Of a stretch of 64,000 nt of DNA, positions 59,732-64,000 are shown one piece after another (position 1 is the stretch's first letter; the number at the start of each line of letters is the position of its first letter). A model generated the notes under the pieces. It did no database searches. It was not told the DNA's origin and worked only from the letters and a program-made list of their open reading frames with translations. The translations under genes and the position numbers were made by a program. Origin of the DNA: Piper betle (lineage: Eukaryota > Streptophyta > Magnoliopsida > Piperales > Piperaceae); NCBI GenBank assembly GCA_033002965.1, contig JAURVB010010395.1, forward strand, positions 1 through 64,000, read 5' to 3'.

Positions 59732-61522
59732 TCATGTATATGAATGAGATGCCCATTTGTCGTCGTGTCTGCCAAATGAACCCCCCATGGATGGGATCTC
59801 AGTGAGGTGAAGAGGATCTAGTTCTATTCCATAGTCAGTAAGCGATAGATGCTCGAGGGCATCATCGTGACTTTGCACAAATTCTGGTATTTCAACCTCT
59901 CTTTCTTTTTGTTGTCCCAAAGATAATGTAACCGGCTGACATACTTAATTTTCCAGTAAATACTGCAAAAAAAGGAATATACAGAGAAAAATAATATAAA
60001 GGACAGAAAGACATAAAAATCAACATGTCTACAAAGATGTACAATCAGACTTCATTTTTCTTGTGCCACGAACTATACATACAATTGTTGTGAGAGATGC
60101 ACAATCAGAGAAAGCCTGCGTTTTAGGGTTTACGTTTATCTAATAGCGTAGATCTGAATCAAGAAGGCTAAAACTTGCGGGCTGGGGGAGGCCTCTATGG
60201 CTCAAGGAGGTCAAGTATAAACAATAAATATATAAAACTAGCTAAAGGGTTCTAGTGTAGCACGAATGCATTCTATTTATCAAAAGCTAGACATCGCAGG
60301 GGCATGTATGAGGAACAAAACCAAATAAGAACAGCACAAAGAAAGCAATTTAATTTCAAGTGTTTTCTTTCTCCCCAACAAAGTATCATCTACCCGTATG
60401 AACATGTCCATGATTAAACACCAGCACTTCATGAATTCTCTTATAAAACAAATTACAATGCACACAAAATAACCAATCTCATTCAAAGATATATTCATCA
60501 AACACTCACCCTCCACTTAAAATAACGCGTCCGGCAGTCGCCAGCGACAGTCTAGATCGAATCCCAGGGTGAACAAAGTAACGGCACGGAGCCGGTCCTT
60601 AAAATCAGAGGGAAGCTAACACTTCAAGATAAACATACCAGGGGAGTTGTCATCCCTCTGCACAGTGCTGTGAAAGTAAACAATGCAGAAAGGCCCCTCA
60701 GCTGTAGAGCCACTGATAATCGGAGCGGGAAACCAAAAGATAAAAAAAATTTTATTCCAACCCCGCCATCTATATGATAATAATAACAAAGAAAAGTATA
60801 GTCCATCAAAAATCAACCTTCCATATAAATTGCACATATATATATACTAACTAGCCATGATCCATCACAAAGTGATATCGTCAGAAATTTCACGCCTCGA
60901 CAACAAGAATAAAAATCAAATATAAAAAGAGGATCGTCATTTTCACCATGATTCAATGATCACGAAAGAAAAGGGGAGGAAACAAGGACAAGCGGGATTT
61001 GGTGCCTAATCTATAAATTCCAAACGCCCCTCCCCCTAAAATGACACTACCACCGGAAAAACAAATATAGGCTCGTCAATTTCACCATTATTAAATGAAA
61101 AATGATGTACAAGCAGCTAGCAAAAGAAGAGGAGGAAGAGAAGCACCTGGGAAGAACTTGCCGACGATACGAAAGATCCTGTTGCCGGATTTGTCAGAGC
61201 CCTCAAGTTGGAAGGCTTGGAGGGCGTCGAGGTTGGAGAAGTCGTCGTGTTCGGGGAGATGGGAAGGGCAGTCGTGCCACACTTCCCTGGGCTCTGCCGA
61301 ATCGGACGGCCGGAGAAGGGACCTGGCATCGACGCCGAGCTCGGAGGCGAGGACGAGAACGGAGAATTCGTCGGAAGATCGGCAGATCGGCGGCGGAGCG
61401 GTGGCGAAGCCCTCCGTGGCCGGCCGACGGCGCTGCGGTTGCAGAGCCCGTTTCGGGATTTTTTTTTGAGATGTAAATGGGCTTTTGGGCCTCCCCGTAT
61501 GAGAAAGATCCAAATTCGGCAT
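59732..61522 (-). pseudogene. SEC14/CRAL-TRIO (GDAP2-like) protein, broken
   Basis: It resembles plant SEC14-like proteins with a CRAL-TRIO lipid-binding fold, usually about 200-250 residues. Minus-strand remnants: exon 1 (61,522 down to 61,147) with SSDEFSVLVLASELGVDARSL, LDALQAFQLEGSDKSGNR and IFRIVGKFFP before a GT donor; 60,730-60,652 with EGPFCIVYFHSTVQRDDNSPG; 60,640-60,530 with LPSDFKDRLRAV then, one phase away, FVHPGIRSRLSLATAGR; and 59,967-59,732 with YWKIKYVSRLHYLWDNK then, after a shift, EVEIPEFVQSHDDALEHLSL and LTDYGIELDPLHLTE. Lesions: a TAG plus deletion where RWIYEE is expected, single-base losses near 60,585 and 59,915, and a missing segment after FFP. The true start is uncertain; the ATG at 61,522 may be too far upstream. 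Tail-to-tail with P5CR. Confidence 0.75.
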
Positions 61523-62640
61523 CAGTCTAGACGGTCGTTGGAATGGTCATTGTCCGCCGTGTTGTTTGCGTAATAAACCAAAAGTCGGTCAGATCCGACT
61601 TCTTCCTCGTCTAGCTCACTTTTAACAACCTCAAAGATGAATGTTTGCAGTTAAGGCCACGTTTTTGGTTCTCATATTTCATCCTACACAATTGCATGAA
61701 AACATTTCAAGGGGGTGTTAACTAAATCTAGGTGGTCACTTTCACTGGATAACTAGATCATTGGTCCCATCAGTGCCTGCATTGTGCTAGCTACTCCACC
61801 CATGTAATCTATCGGCCTCAAACAGGGCCGCTGATATGCTTTGATTGGACTCTCCCGAATCCAATCTGCTGTAACGTCTCCTCTTTCATCTTCTTCGTCA
61901 TTCTCCATAGCACTCTGCGAAGAAAACACGCATCGTTCACTAATCAACAGATCAAACAAGAAGCCCTGTTATGAAATGGATGCATGCCTCTAGTGAGTTA
62001 CTCCCAAATGCTGGAAGGAATCGAATCTTGCAGTACTCGTTGAACAAGATTGTGATCAACAGAAGGGGTATTGTTGAGATTGATTTTGCAGGCTTCGACT
62101 TCAATCCAAACAAACCAAACATAGCAATATCACGATAAATTAATATAATATAGAGTCGGCTTACAAAAAAGAACTTCTGAAATAAATCTTAATTTCAGCA
62201 AAATAGACCGTACTATTATGTATGAGCTAAATATTTAGAGTTGTAGGGGGCACTAAATAATTACAAATTATAACTATTATGTTATATTATTTGTAAATAA
62301 AAGATAATTTATTAATTATTTTAAAAAACGATGCATGGAGATGGGAAGAAAATGTTGATTGAATTACTATCAATACTTACAAAAATAAAGACGGGGCTGT
62401 TACGGATGAAAGTATGGATATTAATAAATAATTTCTTACGTACAAACTTAATCAATTTAAATATTTTTTAGTGATTAAAAGGTGTGCTCTTGTCGTATTC
62501 CTGGCAAAGTCATTTGAAAAAATAGATAGAATCTTTTAATCGTCATTAATTAATGCGCGATGAAGTTTCATCTTTTTTGGGTCAAATTATTTTAAAATTG
62601 ATTAATAGAAGGGCGTAGCCAGCGGCCCGTCGAGTCTCCT
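61523..62640. other. Intergenic between SEC14-like and FIS1
   Basis: Only a short minus-strand frame at 61,753-61,959 (contains SAMENDEEDERGD and YMGGVASTMQALMGP) looks coding in composition. I do not recognise it and it may be a lone exon. The rest is AT-rich. Confidence 0.3.
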
Positions 62641-62748
62641 GTTAAACGGCGTCTGGCTTGATGCTCAGGAGAAGAGACGGCGTCTAGCTTTGATGTGCAG
62701 GAGAAGAAACGGCGTCTGATTTGATGCTGGGGACAAGAAACGAGTGGA
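62640..62748 (+). repeat. Three 38-41-bp tandem repeats upstream of FIS1
   Basis: Units starting 'acggcgtctggcttgatg' (62,646), 'acggcgtctagctttgatg' (62,679) and 'acggcgtctgatttgatg' (62,711), each followed by 'caggagaaga' or a variant. A fourth 'acggcgtctg' occurs at 62,757. They lie within 300 bp of the FIS1 ATG, so probably in its promoter or 5' UTR. Confidence 0.8.
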
Positions 62749-62928
62749 GACCATTAACGGCGTCTGCGTTAAAGCCACAATCGTGACTCGCGAGCCACGA
62801 CAGGACCAGACCAAGCAACGCGCTGCCTTAACGGCGACGCTTCCTTCCCGTCATCGTCGTCATCAACATCGAAACCACCCTTTACCCACTGGATCGTCGT
62901 CCTCCATCGCCATCCCTCACTCAAAACG

Positions 62929-63991
62929 ATGGACGTTAAGATCGGCAACTTCTTCGAGTCCATGGGCGCCTTCTTCTCCGGCAGCGACAACATCCCTTGG
63001 TGCGACCGCGATATCATCGCTGTAAATCCTTCGTTTCTCTTTTCTGTTTTGCTTTTATCTTACTTACCCTGCGAGCAATCTACCCTGGCTTTCTGTTACC
63101 CTTATAATATTTTTTAATACATGGAGTTGGACTTTGGTTGGTTACCGATAAGTTTGCTTATAATCGAACTTGCAATCAATCTTCTACTTTTACTGCTTTT
63201 GTTTTTGTTGGTTCGTTCTTGGTTAGGCACAATTTTTCGATTTGGCTTACCGCGTTAGAGTTTTGATATCTGTTGTTCTTATTAGTTTGATATTTCCTCC
63301 CTCATTATTTTCTTATAATGGTCTGCTTATTGATAGTGCAGGAATTATGTTGTTCAATGTTTTCTTATTGCATTTTTTTTCTGTGTTTTAATCTGTTCTT
63401 GTTATAATGGTGGTTTGTCTTATTCATGGTGGAAATTCTGTTATTCTAGAAAGTGTATTGTTTGAATTCAAATTTTCATGTGCTCCTGAGGCTATTATTG
63501 AGCTTTTGTCCTCGCTGGGTTTTGGTTTTGAGATATGTTATTACTAGTTTCCCTTGCTCTGTATATTGACTGATATATGCTCTTCTCGTTTCTGAATTTG
63601 TATGTTTACGTGTTTGGTTGAAAAGATGTTTTGTGTTGTTCGGAGTCGTTGAAGTTCCTTTATTATTTTTCTTAGTGCTGGAGATTTAGTATCAAACATG
63701 TTTCGATGTAGTTAAGATTCTGCAATGCATGGCGCTTGCTGTTAATGCACAAGATATCGAAATTAGAGTTTGCAGTTGCTATTGTATTTTGTTTGGTCTC
63801 ATGTACAACTAATTGCATGGTTTCCTCCCTTTGTTTTTGGTTCACTTTATAGGGCTGTGAAAGAGAGGTTGCAGAAGCTCAAAATGGTGGTTCAGAAGCT
63901 GTCAAGGATGAAAGCATTATGAGGTTGTCATGGGCACTTGTACACTCACGACATCCCGAAGATGTGCAACGAGGGATTGCCATGCTTGAAG
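62929..63991 (+). CDS. FIS1: Mitochondrial fission 1 protein, exons 1-2 (gene runs off the window)
   Basis: A tail-anchored protein of the outer mitochondrial and peroxisomal membranes that takes part in organelle division with dynamin-related proteins. Exon 1 (62,929-63,021, 31 codons) reads MDVKIGNFFESMGAFFSG and ends DRDIIA at a GTAAAT donor. Exon 2 (63,853-63,991) begins after TTTATAG with GCEREVAEAQNGGSEAV and MRLSWALVHSRHPEDVQRG, the start of the TPR-like helical domain, and ends at a GTGAGT donor in phase 1. No lesions are seen. The rest of the helical domain and the C-terminal membrane anchor lie beyond 64,000. The plant family is about 170 residues. Confidence 0.95.
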
Positions 63992-64000
63992 GTGAGTGGA

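Overview
This is nuclear DNA of a flowering plant. The genes have introns with GT-AG borders, the families are plant ones (BLADE-ON-PETIOLE, peroxisomal serine-glyoxylate aminotransferase, plant FIS1), and the intergenic space is filled with Ty3/gypsy LTR DNA. The very GC-rich third codon positions of the BOP-like and PPR-like coding stretches lean towards a monocot, but I cannot name the species.

Layout. 1-28,200 is a transposon block with no host gene that I can support. It holds a tandem TRIM-like unit, a decayed gag gene, a 3' LTR split by a younger solo LTR, a second solo LTR with a perfect 5-bp target duplication, a 5'-LTR/gag/pol element truncated in RNase H, a roughly 1.6-kb inverted repeat, and further LTR pieces. 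31,447-33,740 is a BOP-like (NPR1-family) gene in its normal two-exon form but with two apparent frameshifts in exon 2. 35,400-36,035 is a PPR-like fragment. 37,283-40,170 is another solo LTR, the inverted counterpart of the one at 2,472-5,326. 40,536-40,608 folds as a tRNA-like cloverleaf.

42,879-64,000 is gene-dense. On the minus strand there is an intact five-exon serine-glyoxylate aminotransferase gene (401 codons) and, upstream of it, a broken SNARE/longin-like gene. Head-to-head with the latter is a broken NIPA-type Mg transporter gene on the plus strand. Then come a broken pyrroline-5-carboxylate reductase gene (plus), whose fourth intron has taken in two TIR elements, a broken SEC14/CRAL-TRIO gene (minus, tail-to-tail), and the first two exons of an intact FIS1 gene (plus) that runs off the window.

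The clearest biological signal is that single-copy housekeeping genes are decaying next to intact neighbours, as expected in a fractionating duplicated segment. Residual single-base assembly errors are a rival explanation for part of it. The mobile elements give several clean insertion records: an empty-site comparison inside the same window, two perfect 5-bp duplications, and two hAT-like elements with 8-bp duplications.
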